A DNA stretch of 43,014 nt, from the NCBI RefSeq assembly GCF_900113865.1, contig NZ_FOQY01000052.1, forward strand, positions 1 through 43,014, written 5' to 3'. The translations under genes and the position numbers were made by a program. This DNA comes from Streptosporangium canum. GTDB taxonomy: Bacteria; Actinomycetota; Actinomycetes; Streptosporangiales; Streptosporangiaceae. The number at the start of each line of letters is the position of its first letter. The first letter of the stretch is position 1. The notes under the pieces are model-generated. The model saw only the letters and a list, made by a program, of their open reading frames with translations, ran no database searches and had not been told where the DNA came from. Shown here piece by piece: positions 7,796 through 15,780 of the stretch.

Positions 7796-9255
7796 CGCTG
7801 TGCCTCCGGCGACGGGTGGCGCTGTTCGCAGGCGCTCCCGCCCTTGGTGTCCATCAGGTTCCCGACCTCGGCGCCGCAGAAGAATCCCTGGCAGCGCCCG
7901 TTCATCGCCCGGGTGCGGCGGCGGAGCCCCTCCAGGCCGGACGGGGGGATCGGCGACCGGAAGGTGTCGCGGATCTCGCCGGCGGTCACCCGCTCGCAGA
8001 AGCAGACCACCCTGCCGTAGGCGGGGTCGCCGGCGATCCGGGCGGCGTCCTGGTACGGCCGGAGGCCGGCCTCCCCGAGGTTGGGCATGTGCGGCGGCTC
8101 CGGCAGGTCCTTCCGTGGCGTGAGCGCCAGGCCGGCTTCCCCGATCAGCTCGGCGACATGCTCGCCGACGGCGATGCCGGAGGTGAGACCGGTCGAGCGG
8201 ATCCCGCCGACCAGGACGTAGCGTCGCCCCGCGTCGGCCTCGATGAGGTAGTCCGGATGGTCGCTCGCCGCCCGCAGGCCGGCGTAGGCCGCCGTGACCT
8301 CCTCCCGCAGGAGGGCGGGCATCAGCTTCTCCCCCTTGCCCAGCAGGAACTCCAGCCCCTTCTCCGAGGTGCCGGTGTCGGTGCGGTCGGTGAGGTCCTC
8401 GGCGGTGGGGCCGAGCAGGACGTTGCCGTAGACGGTGGGACTGATCAGGACACCCTTGCCCCGTGCGGTGGGCACGGGAAGGACGATCTTGTCGACCAGC
8501 GGGCGGGCGAGCTTGTCGTAGACCAGCAGCTCGCCGCGTCGCGGCGTGACGGTGAAACGGTCGTGGCCGAACAGCCGGTCGATGACGTCGGCGCCGAGTC
8601 CGGCCGCGTTGACGACCCAGCGGGCGTTCACCTCCCCGCCGGAGGTGCGCAGCACGGTACGGCCGCCGCGCTCCTCGACCGACCGCACCCGCCGGTTCAG
8701 CAGCAGCGTCACGCCGCGCAGCACGGCTTCCGTGGCCAGGGCGAGGTTGGTGGTCCAGGTGCAGATGATGGACTCGTCGGGAACGGTCAGCCCGCCCAGA
8801 GCCCCTTCCCCGAGGTGGGGGACCTGCCGGTACACCTCGTCGCGGCCGACGATCCGCGTCCTGTCGTACCCGTTCCGCTCCGCCTTCTCCTTCAGGGCCG
8901 GCAGGGCGTCGAGCTCCTCCTCGGTCCAGGCCACCAGCAGGGCCCCGGTGTGTTCGACCGGGATGCCGGTCCGCTCCGCGTAGTCGGAGAGCAGGCGGTA
9001 ACCCTCACGGACCAGGCGGGATTCGAGCGTGCCGGGTGTCGCGTCGAAACCGGTGTGCAGAATGGCGGTGTTCGCCTTGCTCGTGCCGTCGCCGACGTCG
9101 CCGCGCGCGTCCAGCAGCGCGACGTTCAGCTCGTATCCGGCCAGTTTCCGGGCGATGGCCGAGCCGACGATGCCGGCACCGATCACCGCCACGTCGAACG
9201 TGGTGCCCATCGTCTCCCCCGTGGTGCTCACCGCCGTCTCCCCCGTGGTGCTCAC
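7792..9255 (-). CDS. GlpA-like FAD-dependent oxidoreductase with C-terminal BFD-type [2Fe-2S] domain
   Basis: 487 residues from the GTG at 9255, which overlaps the kinase stop (GTGA) and has AAGGAG upstream. The FAD motif VAVIGAGIVGSA and the DAO/GlpA fold (MVNAAG-like VVNAAGLGADVID, GGIRSTGLTSG) are followed by a C-terminal cluster domain with CFC and GRCQGFFC, four Cys for a [2Fe-2S] centre as in bacterioferritin-associated ferredoxin. This architecture matches glycerol-3-phosphate dehydrogenase-like proteins. Together with the FGGY kinase it probably oxidises a phosphorylated polyol. An odd feature is a 24-base duplication at the 5' end that creates starts at 9255, 9231 and 9210; ATG 9210 would begin MGTTFDVAVIGAG. 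Confidence 0.8.
   Translation of the reverse strand: MSTTGETAVSTTGETMGTTFDVAVIGAGIVGSAIARKLAGYELNVALLDARGDVGDGTSKANTAILHTGFDATPGTLESRLVREGYRLLSDYAERTGIPVEHTGALLVAWTEEELDALPALKEKAERNGYDRTRIVGRDEVYRQVPHLGEGALGGLTVPDESIICTWTTNLALATEAVLRGVTLLLNRRVRSVEERGGRTVLRTSGGEVNARWVVNAAGLGADVIDRLFGHDRFTVTPRRGELLVYDKLARPLVDKIVLPVPTARGKGVLISPTVYGNVLLGPTAEDLTDRTDTGTSEKGLEFLLGKGEKLMPALLREEVTAAYAGLRAASDHPDYLIEADAGRRYVLVGGIRSTGLTSGIAVGEHVAELIGEAGLALTPRKDLPEPPHMPNLGEAGLRPYQDAARIAGDPAYGRVVCFCERVTAGEIRDTFRSPIPPSGLEGLRRRTRAMNGRCQGFFCGAEVGNLMDTKGGSACEQRHPSPEAQR
9207..9255 (-). repeat. 24-bp tandem duplication at the start of the GlpA-like gene
   Basis: A 21-base block (GTG plus codons for STTGET) occurs twice with a 24-base period immediately before the ATG at 9210. 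Each copy ends in GGGGGAG, a usable ribosome site, so the duplication multiplies possible starts and ribosome sites at the kinase/oxidoreductase junction. Direct sequence observation; its effect is inferred. Confidence 0.7.
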
Positions 9256-10685
9256 CGCTCTCCTTCCCGTGTCACGGCAGCGGCGACGGCCTCTCCCCAG
9301 CGGGAACGGAAGTCGGCTGCCTGATCCGCAGACCATCGAGGTTCGTAGGTCGTGCTGGGCTCCCACGCGTCCACCGCGTCCTCAAGGGAGAGCGACGGGT
9401 CGAGCGAGGCGCGGGCCAGTGCCACCGCACCCAGCGGGGTGGCGTGCTGGGAGGGGTAGACGTCGATCCGGATCTGCATCAGATCGGCGACCGCCTGCAT
9501 GAGAACGCGGCTGCGGGTGAGCCCGCCGTCCACGCGGAGCATGGTCAACGGCTGCCCGAGGTCGGCGGCGACGAGCTCGCCGACCTCGGCGACCTGCGCC
9601 GCGATCCCCTGCAGTACGGCGAGCACGAGGTGGCGCGGGCCGGTGGAGAGCGTCATCCCGGTGAACGCGGCCTTGGCGTCGGGACGCCACCAGGGGGCGG
9701 CCAGGCCGGCCAGCGCCGGGACGCACAGCACCCCTTCGGCGTCCGTGGCCGCGACGGCGTCGAGGTCCGCCGCGCTCTGGACGAAGCCGAGGTCCTGCAG
9801 CCACCGCACGGCGGAGGCGGCCGTGTAGACCTGGCCGTCGAAGCAGTAGGAGGTCTCCCCCCGGACGCGCCAGGCGACCGACGCGGCCAGTCCCGCCGTG
9901 GAGCGGGTGGCGGAGGTGCCGGTGTTGGCCAGCAGGAACGCGCCGGTGCCGAAGGTGCATTTCGCCTCGCCGGCCCTCAGGCAGTTCTCCGCGAGCAGCG
10001 CCGCCTGCTGGTCGACCACGAGCCCGGCGACGGGAACGTGCCCGCCGAACGCGGAGGTGCCGCCGACCACCTCGTCGCACGAGACGATGCGGGGCAGGCG
10101 CTCCTCGCCGAGCTGGAACAGTTCGAGCAGCTCCGCGTCCCACTCGACGTCGCCGAGCCGCGTCACCAGCGATCGGCTGGCCGTGGAGACGTCGGTGACG
10201 AACTCCCCGGTCAGATGGTGGACGAGCCAGGAGTCCGAGGTGGTGACCACCCCTGCGCCCGTCACGTTCCGGCGCAGCCACGCCATCTTGGGGGCGGAGA
10301 AGTACGGGTCCAGGACCAGCCCGGTGGTGTCGGCGATCCGGTCCCTGAACCCGTCCAGCTCCGCGCAGATGCCCTCCGACCGGCGATCCTGCCACACGAT
10401 GGCGGGGGAGAGGGGGTCGCCCGTGACGGGGTCCCACGCCAGCACGGTCTCGCCCTGGTTCGCCAGCGTGACGGCGTCGATCCGCGCACCGGCCCGCGCG
10501 ACGGCCTCGCGGCCGGCGTCGAGGACCGAGTCGAGCAGTTCGCGGGGGTTCTGCTCGACTCCTCCTCCGGGCAGGTAGGTGGGGCGGACGGGGAGCTCGG
10601 CGATGCCGAGCACCCCGCCGTCACCGTCGACGACGACCGCCTTGGTGCCGGATGTCCCCTGGTCTATCGCCAGTACCGTCGTCAC
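9252..10685 (-). CDS. FGGY-family carbohydrate kinase, glycerol kinase-like
   Basis: 477 residues from the GTG at 10685, which overlaps the permease stop (GTGA). N-terminal LAIDQGTSGTKAVVVD is the phosphate-binding segment of FGGY kinases. IVWQDRRS, DPYFSAPK, the catalytic VVDQQAAL and C-terminal MLRVDGGLTRS complete the family pattern. By position these correspond to glycerol kinase, retaining the equivalents of Glu84, Tyr135 and Asp245. The NQRET motif reads NQGET, however, so the Arg that contacts glycerol is replaced by Gly. ATP-dependent phosphorylation of a polyol or sugar is expected, but probably not of glycerol. It is in the operon with the permease upstream and the FAD oxidoreductases downstream, so it likely makes the phosphorylated substrate they oxidise. 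Confidence 0.85.
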   Translation of the reverse strand: MTTVLAIDQGTSGTKAVVVDGDGGVLGIAELPVRPTYLPGGGVEQNPRELLDSVLDAGREAVARAGARIDAVTLANQGETVLAWDPVTGDPLSPAIVWQDRRSEGICAELDGFRDRIADTTGLVLDPYFSAPKMAWLRRNVTGAGVVTTSDSWLVHHLTGEFVTDVSTASRSLVTRLGDVEWDAELLELFQLGEERLPRIVSCDEVVGGTSAFGGHVPVAGLVVDQQAALLAENCLRAGEAKCTFGTGAFLLANTGTSATRSTAGLAASVAWRVRGETSYCFDGQVYTAASAVRWLQDLGFVQSAADLDAVAATDAEGVLCVPALAGLAAPWWRPDAKAAFTGMTLSTGPRHLVLAVLQGIAAQVAEVGELVAADLGQPLTMLRVDGGLTRSRVLMQAVADLMQIRIDVYPSQHATPLGAVALARASLDPSLSLEDAVDAWEPSTTYEPRWSADQAADFRSRWGEAVAAAVTREGER

Positions 10686-12262
10686 CGCCTGTGCGCTCCG
10701 TCCGTGTCGTTGACGGCCCCCGTGCTCCTGGCGGCGTCGGTGGCCGCGCCGGCGCCCTTGGCGGCGTCGGCGTTCAGCTCCGCGTCGATGGAATGCATGT
10801 CCGGCATCGCCAGCCCCCTGGCCCCGCCGCGGGTGACCAGGAGGTACACCAGGTAGGCGGCGCCCAGGACAAGCATGATCAGCACGTAGGTCCACGGGTC
10901 CACGAACGAGGCGTCGCGGAAGAGCAGCAGCTCGAACACCAGCCAGACCATCGCGACGACGATCACCGGGATCTCCCACCGGCCCAGGTCGAATCCCCTG
11001 CTCGGCGGCAGCGCCTTCCGCTTGACCACGTACATGACGACGGTCCCCGTGTAGATGATCGCGGGCAGCAGGGTGGCGGCGGCGAACAGCCCGAACAGGG
11101 CGTCGGTCCGGGTGGAGAAGATCGCCAGGATCAGCTCGCCGATGACGAACATGAACACGGTGGCGTTCAGCGGCGTGCCGAACCGCGGCGAGACCTTCCG
11201 CCAGGCCTGCCAGCCGGGGAAGCGCTCGTCGCGGGACATCGCCCACACCAGGCGCACCCCGGTCATGAGGATCACCATGCCGCAGGCGAAGATCGCGATC
11301 ACCACCAGCACCAGCAGCGCCGTACCCACGACGGGGCCCAGCACCCGGGTGATCACATCGGCGATCGGCGTCGCCGACTTCGCCAGCTCGACCGGGTCAC
11401 CGGCGAGCAGGGTGACGGCGACGAGGAACAGGAACCCGAGCACGCCGGAGGCGAGAACCGCCTGCCACATGGCGCGGGGGACGACGCGGGCCGGGTCCTT
11501 CGTCTCCTCCGCGAGGTTGGCCGCCGACTCGAAGCCGACGATCGTGAACGCGCCGAGCAGGAAGCCCAGCATCCACGGGCCCGCCGAGGTGAGCGTCCCG
11601 AAGCTGAGGTAGCCGTCGGCCGGGACGGCTCCGGTGCTGAACAGGTTCGCGAAGTTGACCTCCTTCGCGACGAACCCCACGCCGAGCAGGAGCAGGACGA
11701 GGGCGATCATGCCGATGAGCTCCGCGGTCACGGCGAAGTTGTTGACCCGCTCGGTCCACTTGGTGGAGAACGCCACCAGGACGGCCTGGAAGAGGATGAC
11801 CACCCCTGTGATCACCCACGCGTTCAGCGCCGTCCCCTCGTACTGCAGCAGCACGGGCAGCACGGTGGAGGCGATGGTGTAGTCCACCGCGACGACCACG
11901 ATCGCCAGGAACGTGAACGAGATCCAGCCGATGATCCACCCGAGCACCGGGTTCGCCAGCCGGGACATCCACTGGTAGGAGTATCCGGTCACCGGGATGC
12001 GCGCGGCCAGGGACCCGAAGATGAACGCGACGGCCAGCTGGCCGACGATCACGATCGGCCAGGTCCAGATGCCGGCCGGCCCGGAGCTGTTCAGCACCGA
12101 ACCGTAGGTGGTGAAGATGCCGGTGGCGATCGAGACGAAGGCGAACGCGACGGCGAACGAGGCGAAGCGGCCGGTGCCGCGCTTCATCGCCTGCTTGTAG
12201 CCGAACTCCTCGACGCCCGCGGTGCTCTCATTGCCGGGGGTGGGTGGTGAATACTGGGACAT
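10682..12262 (-). CDS. APC superfamily permease (amino acid/choline transporter type)
   Basis: 526 residues with about twelve predicted membrane helices, and charged cytoplasmic ends including an Ala-rich C-terminal tail. Motifs typical of the amino acid/choline (ACT) branch are visible: the N-terminal helix GRFASFAVAFAFVSIATGIF, the loop RIPVTGYSYQWMSRL and the conserved segment GFESAANLAEETKDP. It takes up a small organic solute, probably by proton symport; the exact substrate is not readable. Finding an APC carrier rather than an MFS, ABC or glycerol facilitator next to an FGGY kinase is unusual. AGGAG lies ten bases before the ATG. It is the first of four contiguous genes, and its stop overlaps the kinase start. 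Integral cytoplasmic membrane protein. Confidence 0.85.
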   Translation of the reverse strand: MSQYSPPTPGNESTAGVEEFGYKQAMKRGTGRFASFAVAFAFVSIATGIFTTYGSVLNSSGPAGIWTWPIVIVGQLAVAFIFGSLAARIPVTGYSYQWMSRLANPVLGWIIGWISFTFLAIVVVAVDYTIASTVLPVLLQYEGTALNAWVITGVVILFQAVLVAFSTKWTERVNNFAVTAELIGMIALVLLLLGVGFVAKEVNFANLFSTGAVPADGYLSFGTLTSAGPWMLGFLLGAFTIVGFESAANLAEETKDPARVVPRAMWQAVLASGVLGFLFLVAVTLLAGDPVELAKSATPIADVITRVLGPVVGTALLVLVVIAIFACGMVILMTGVRLVWAMSRDERFPGWQAWRKVSPRFGTPLNATVFMFVIGELILAIFSTRTDALFGLFAAATLLPAIIYTGTVVMYVVKRKALPPSRGFDLGRWEIPVIVVAMVWLVFELLLFRDASFVDPWTYVLIMLVLGAAYLVYLLVTRGGARGLAMPDMHSIDAELNADAAKGAGAATDAARSTGAVNDTDGAHRR

Positions 12263-12314
12263 GGATTCCCAACTCCTATGTTTCCTGTCAGATGGCGCAT
12301 CGGCTGGGGGGTCT

Positions 12315-12346
12315 GAGCCGGGTGGCGTTGCCGCGCCGCCCGGCTC
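12315..12346 (-). terminator. Hairpin between deoR-type gene and permease gene
   Basis: GAGCCGGG (12315-12322) pairs with CCCGGCTC (12339-12346), with a further 4-bp inner stem, inside the 104-base gap between the repressor stop and the permease start. It may end or attenuate the repressor transcript so that the catabolic genes are expressed at a different level. Confidence 0.4.
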
Positions 12347-12366
12347 CTCGAACCATCGGGGGTCCC

Positions 12367-13134
12367 TCAGGGCAGGACGATCACCCCGCCCTCGCCCGTG
12401 ACGGCGTCCCGGATGCTCGGTGGAGGCTCGGCCTCCGTGATGAGGCCGTCGAACTCGTCCATGCCGGCGACGCGATGGCGGGCGACCCGGCCGAACTTGC
12501 TGGAGTCGGCGAGCACGTACGAGCGGGCCGCGTTCCTGAGGATCGTTTTGCGCACGGCGATCTCGTCCAGGTAGTAGTCGGTCAGACCGGCCACGGCGTC
12601 GACGCCGCCGGACCCGAGGAACGCGATGTCCGGGTTCAGGTCCGCGAAGAACGCCTGGGCGACCGAGTTCGAGAGCGCGAGGTCCCCTCCCCGGAGCCTG
12701 CCCCCGCAGACGAGGATCTCGACGTCGGCCCGCTCGGAGAGCTCGGCCGCGACCAGGAGGGAGCAGGTGGCCACGGTCCCGGAGAAGTCCAGCGGCAGGG
12801 CGCGGGCCACGTCGACGGCGGTGGTCCCCACATCGATCACGATCGTCTGGCCCGGATGGAGGAGCGCCGCCGCGGCGCGGCCGATGCGCTTCTTCGCCTC
12901 CGCGGCGGTCCCGGTCCGCTCGACGAACGGGGTCTCCTCCCCGGTGGCCTGCCCGAGCGCGATCGTCGCGCCTCCATGGACGCGCACCAGCTTTCCCCGG
13001 CGTTCGAGCAGGACGAAGTCACGGCGGATCGTCTCCGCCGACACGGCGAGCTCGCGTGCGAGGTCGTCGGTGCTGACCACACGGGAGGCCCGCAGCGCCT
13101 CCCCGATCCGCGAATGCCGCTCAGCGGGCAGCAT
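12367..13134 (-). CDS. DeoR/GlpR-family transcriptional repressor
   Basis: 255 residues, the usual size. The N-terminal DeoR helix-turn-helix (about residues 5-55) shows STDDLARELAVSAETIRRD and the signature RVHGGATI. The C-terminal sugar-phosphate isomerase-like sensor domain has IVIDVGTTAVDVARAL, GGRLRGGDL and LADSSKFGR. DeoR proteins normally respond to phosphorylated sugars or polyols, which fits the adjacent FGGY kinase. It lies immediately upstream of the permease-kinase-oxidoreductase genes on the same strand and is predicted to control them and itself. The ribosome site before ATG 13134 is weak (GGGC). A good promoter lies about 40 bases upstream. Confidence 0.9.
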   Translation of the reverse strand: MLPAERHSRIGEALRASRVVSTDDLARELAVSAETIRRDFVLLERRGKLVRVHGGATIALGQATGEETPFVERTGTAAEAKKRIGRAAAALLHPGQTIVIDVGTTAVDVARALPLDFSGTVATCSLLVAAELSERADVEILVCGGRLRGGDLALSNSVAQAFFADLNPDIAFLGSGGVDAVAGLTDYYLDEIAVRKTILRNAARSYVLADSSKFGRVARHRVAGMDEFDGLITEAEPPPSIRDAVTGEGGVIVLP

Positions 13135-13175
13135 GCTTGCCCGTTTCTGTGGACTTCTGTGCTTCCATGAGGGGA

Positions 13176-13205
13176 AGTATGCGTGGCTGTTGATTAGAGC
13201 GTCAA
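13176..13205 (-). promoter_or_regulatory. Promoter of the deoR-type catabolic locus
   Basis: On the minus strand TTGACG (13200-13205), an 18-base spacer and CATACT (13176-13181) form a near-consensus promoter in an AT-richer stretch, about 40 bases before the DeoR start. The operator was not resolved. Confidence 0.55.
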
Positions 13206-13327
13206 TATGTCGGACTGCGGTAACCGGACTTTTTACTCAAATCTTCACCAAGTTCACGGTGGGGTGGTGGCGCGGGGTGTCCCGGTGGAGGTTGCGCGGG
13301 GGAGCCGGGACGGTGAAGCACCCCAGG

Positions 13328-13741
13328 TCACGCCGGTGGCTGTTTCGCCATCTGGAACCAGACCACGCGTCCCGCCGGATCGTCGTGCCATCCCCACGCC
13401 GAGGCCAGCTCCCGCACCAGCCACAGCCCCCGGCCTCCGCCGCTGTCCGTGTCGACGTCCTGGTGGACCCGGGGAGTACGGCTGGCCGACCCCTGGTCGA
13501 TCACATCGACATGGACCACCTCGGCGCGCTCGGTGACGACCACCGCCACCTGCCCGTCGGGGCGGCGGCCGGAGTCGGAGTGCCGCACCGAGTTGGTCAC
13601 GAGCTCGGTGACGAGGAGGAGGGCCTCCTCCAAGTGGCTGGAACCGACGGCGCCCAGCAGGTCGCGGACGTATAACCGGGCCTGCGGAACGGACGCGACG
13701 TCTCCAGGAAGTGCGACATGTCCCAGCATTTCCGATGCCAT
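13328..13741 (-). CDS. RsbW-like ATP-binding (HATPase_c_2) protein
   Basis: 137 residues from the ATG at 13741, chosen because it removes a Cys-rich N-terminal stretch not typical of the family and has GGTGA just upstream. A longer form starting at 13852 (174 residues) is possible. The GHKL fold is shown by the N-box VTELVTNSVRHS, the G1-type segment VDVIDQGS and the glycine box GGGRGLWLVRELA. Such stand-alone kinase domains act as anti-sigma factors or in SpoIIE-like switches and are very numerous in actinomycetes. No sigma or anti-anti-sigma gene is adjacent, so the target is unknown. Cytosolic. Confidence 0.75.
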   Translation of the reverse strand: MASEMLGHVALPGDVASVPQARLYVRDLLGAVGSSHLEEALLLVTELVTNSVRHSDSGRRPDGQVAVVVTERAEVVHVDVIDQGSASRTPRVHQDVDTDSGGGRGLWLVRELASAWGWHDDPAGRVVWFQMAKQPPA

Positions 13742-14124
13742 CGCGTCACCGTCCCCACGATTTGCCGGGCCATGCCCGCAGGCCGTACAAATCTTGAGGA
13801 AATCACCACGATTACGGTGCCGGCGCACCCGCGGGCGAGCCGCCGGGGCCACATCGTGCCCGACACGAGGGCCCGCACCAGGACATCGGCCTCGTCCGGA
13901 GGATGGTGGACGATCAACTGGAGCGGCGACGCAAATAGCCTGAATAATTGAGATATTTAACGACTCGTGGCATTTATTCTTTTGGTTCCCTTGATTGCAT
14001 TAAGTCGCCCCAAACTGTTAATCGTGTCGCAGGTGTGCGGGTCATGGTCTGGCATAATCTTGTGCGGTCGGACGCCTTATTTCAGCCCTCATTGTGAGCG
14101 GCAGCCAAAGAAAGGTGATAGAAG
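13742..14124. other. AT-rich intergenic stretch upstream of the EF-hand gene
   Basis: Nearly 400 bases with an AT-rich centre (about 13935-14060), unlike the surroundings. CATAAT-like and TTGATT-like hexamers are present but no pair has good spacing. Probably carries the divergent control regions of the RsbW-like and EF-hand genes. No gene was seen. Confidence 0.3.
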
Positions 14125-14655
14125 ATGCACGAAGCAGCCATCGGTCGAGTGAAGCTCATCTTCGCCCTGTTCGACGTCGACGGCACCGGCTATCTCGAAG
14201 CCGAGGACTTCGAACTCATGGCGACCCGTGTCGTCGCGGCGTCTCCCGATTCCGACGACGCGGCCAAAGCCGCCATGCTGGCCGCTTTCCGGCGTTATTG
14301 GACGACTCTGGCCGCCGGCCTGGACGCCAACCGCGACGGCCGCATCAGTTTCGAGGAGTACGCCGCGTGCGTACTCTCCCCGGAGCGTTTCGACGGGGCG
14401 GTCACCGACTTCGCCGAGGCGCTGGCCGCGCTGGGCGACCCGGACGGCGACGGGCTCATCGAGCGGAGCGCCTTCGTGGCGCTCATGACGGCCATCGGCT
14501 TCGAGCGCGCGAACATCGACACGCTCTTCGACGCGTTCGAGCCGTCGGACGCCGACCAGATCACGGTCTCGGTCTGGGTCGCCGGCATCAAGGACTATTA
14601 CAGCCCGGAGAAGGTGGGAATTCCGGGCGATCACCTGGTTGGAGGGCCGGCCTGA
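14125..14655 (+). CDS. EF-hand calcium-binding protein (calerythrin/CalB-like)
   Basis: 176 residues, the usual length for bacterial calerythrin-type sarcoplasmic calcium-binding-like proteins. Four EF-hand positions are present. EF1 loop DVDGTGYLEAED and EF2 loop DANRDGRISFEE have every calcium ligand, including the final acidic residue. EF3 loop DPDGDGLIERSA lacks the acidic residue at position 12, so binding there should be weaker. EF4 (around EPSDADQITV) is degenerate. No signal peptide, so a cytosolic calcium buffer or sensor. The start ATG at 14125 has AGGTGA upstream. A methyltransferase gene follows 49 bases later on the same strand and may be co-transcribed. Confidence 0.85.
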   Translation: MHEAAIGRVKLIFALFDVDGTGYLEAEDFELMATRVVAASPDSDDAAKAAMLAAFRRYWTTLAAGLDANRDGRISFEEYAACVLSPERFDGAVTDFAEALAALGDPDGDGLIERSAFVALMTAIGFERANIDTLFDAFEPSDADQITVSVWVAGIKDYYSPEKVGIPGDHLVGGPA

Positions 14656-14704
14656 TCGGGATCATGGCAGCCTGACACGTCCGGCCTCCGACAAAGGAGG
14701 ATAA

Positions 14705-15682
14705 ATGGAACCAGTCATCGGACTGGCCGTCGGACTGGGAACGGGCCCCGGACTCGTGGGCGCCCCCAACCGGAGAGGAGGACGCGTGCCAGGTGCCCAG
14801 AACACCGGTGTCGAAGGCGGCGTCGGACTGACCGCCCTCATGGTCGCCGCCGCGCGGGCGATCGAGACCCACCGACCCGACGCCCTGGCCGGCGACGCCT
14901 ACGCCGAGCACTTCGTGCGTGCCGCCGGGGCGTCCGCGGCCTGGCCGGTCCGCCCGGCGGAGGTGCCGGACGGGGATGCGAACCCCTTGTGGGGCAGGCT
15001 GGGGCGCTATTTCGGTCTGCGCACCCGAGTGCTCGACGACTTCCTCGTCCGCTCCGCCCACGCGGGCGCCCGGCAGGTCGTGCTGCTCGGCGCGGGCCTT
15101 GACGCGCGAGCCTTCCGGCTCGACTGGCCGCCGGGCCGGGTCATCTACGAGATCGACCGCGACGGCGTCCTGGCGTTCAAACACCACGTGCTCGACGGCC
15201 TCGCCGCCGTCCCGACGGCCACGCGCCGCCCGATCGCGGTCGATCTGCGCGACGACTGGATCCGATCGCTGGTGAGCACGGGCTTCGACCCGACCGTGCC
15301 GACCGCGTGGCTGGCCGAAGGGCTGCTGCTCTATCTCCCGCCGGACGCCGAGCGGCGTCTCATCGATACCGTGGACCGCCTGAGCGCCGACGGAAGCACC
15401 CTGGCCTTCGAGGTCAAGCTCGGGCCGGAGTCTCCGGAGGTCCGCGCCAGCCCCGTCTATGTCGCGGCCAGACAGCAGATCGGCGTCGACCTGCTCGCCC
15501 TGTTCGATGGGGAGCCGCGTCCCGACTCCGTCGGCGACTTGAGGGGGCGGGGCTGGTCCACCGCGATCCACACGCCCTTCGATTTCACGCGCCACCACGG
15601 TCGCGGTCCACGCCCTGAGCCGAACGACGCGCTGGCAAGCAATCGCTGGGTGTTCGCGAACAAGCCCGGCACGCACATCTGA
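14705..15682 (+). CDS. Class I SAM-dependent methyltransferase, LCM/TIGR00027 family
   Basis: 325 residues. The SAM-binding segment VVLLGAGLDARAFRLDWPPG, the acidic loop IYEIDRDGVLAFK and AEGLLLYLPPDAERRLI are hallmarks of the leucine carboxyl methyltransferase-like family that is expanded in mycobacteria and streptomycetes. Most members are methyltransferases of unknown small-molecule substrates. The ATG at 14705 has a near-ideal ribosome site (AAAGGAGG). The first 35 residues are Gly-rich and not conserved, so an internal start nearer ENTGVEGGVG-like sequence is possible but less well supported. It is downstream of the EF-hand gene. Cytosolic. Confidence 0.8.
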   Translation: MEPVIGLAVGLGTGPGLVGAPNRRGGRVPGAQNTGVEGGVGLTALMVAAARAIETHRPDALAGDAYAEHFVRAAGASAAWPVRPAEVPDGDANPLWGRLGRYFGLRTRVLDDFLVRSAHAGARQVVLLGAGLDARAFRLDWPPGRVIYEIDRDGVLAFKHHVLDGLAAVPTATRRPIAVDLRDDWIRSLVSTGFDPTVPTAWLAEGLLLYLPPDAERRLIDTVDRLSADGSTLAFEVKLGPESPEVRASPVYVAARQQIGVDLLALFDGEPRPDSVGDLRGRGWSTAIHTPFDFTRHHGRGPRPEPNDALASNRWVFANKPGTHI

Positions 15683-15780
15683 CGGTGTGTCCCCTCCGCG
15701 GCGATGGAGACGTTATGAGCGTCGCGGGGCTCGGGGAAGTGAACAGCCGGAGCAGGCTCGGCTCGGAGAAAGAGAGGTGC

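Noticed and set aside
9252..10685. Assignment as glycerol kinase glpK
   Set aside because: The NQRET Arg is Gly and no glycerol facilitator gene is adjacent.
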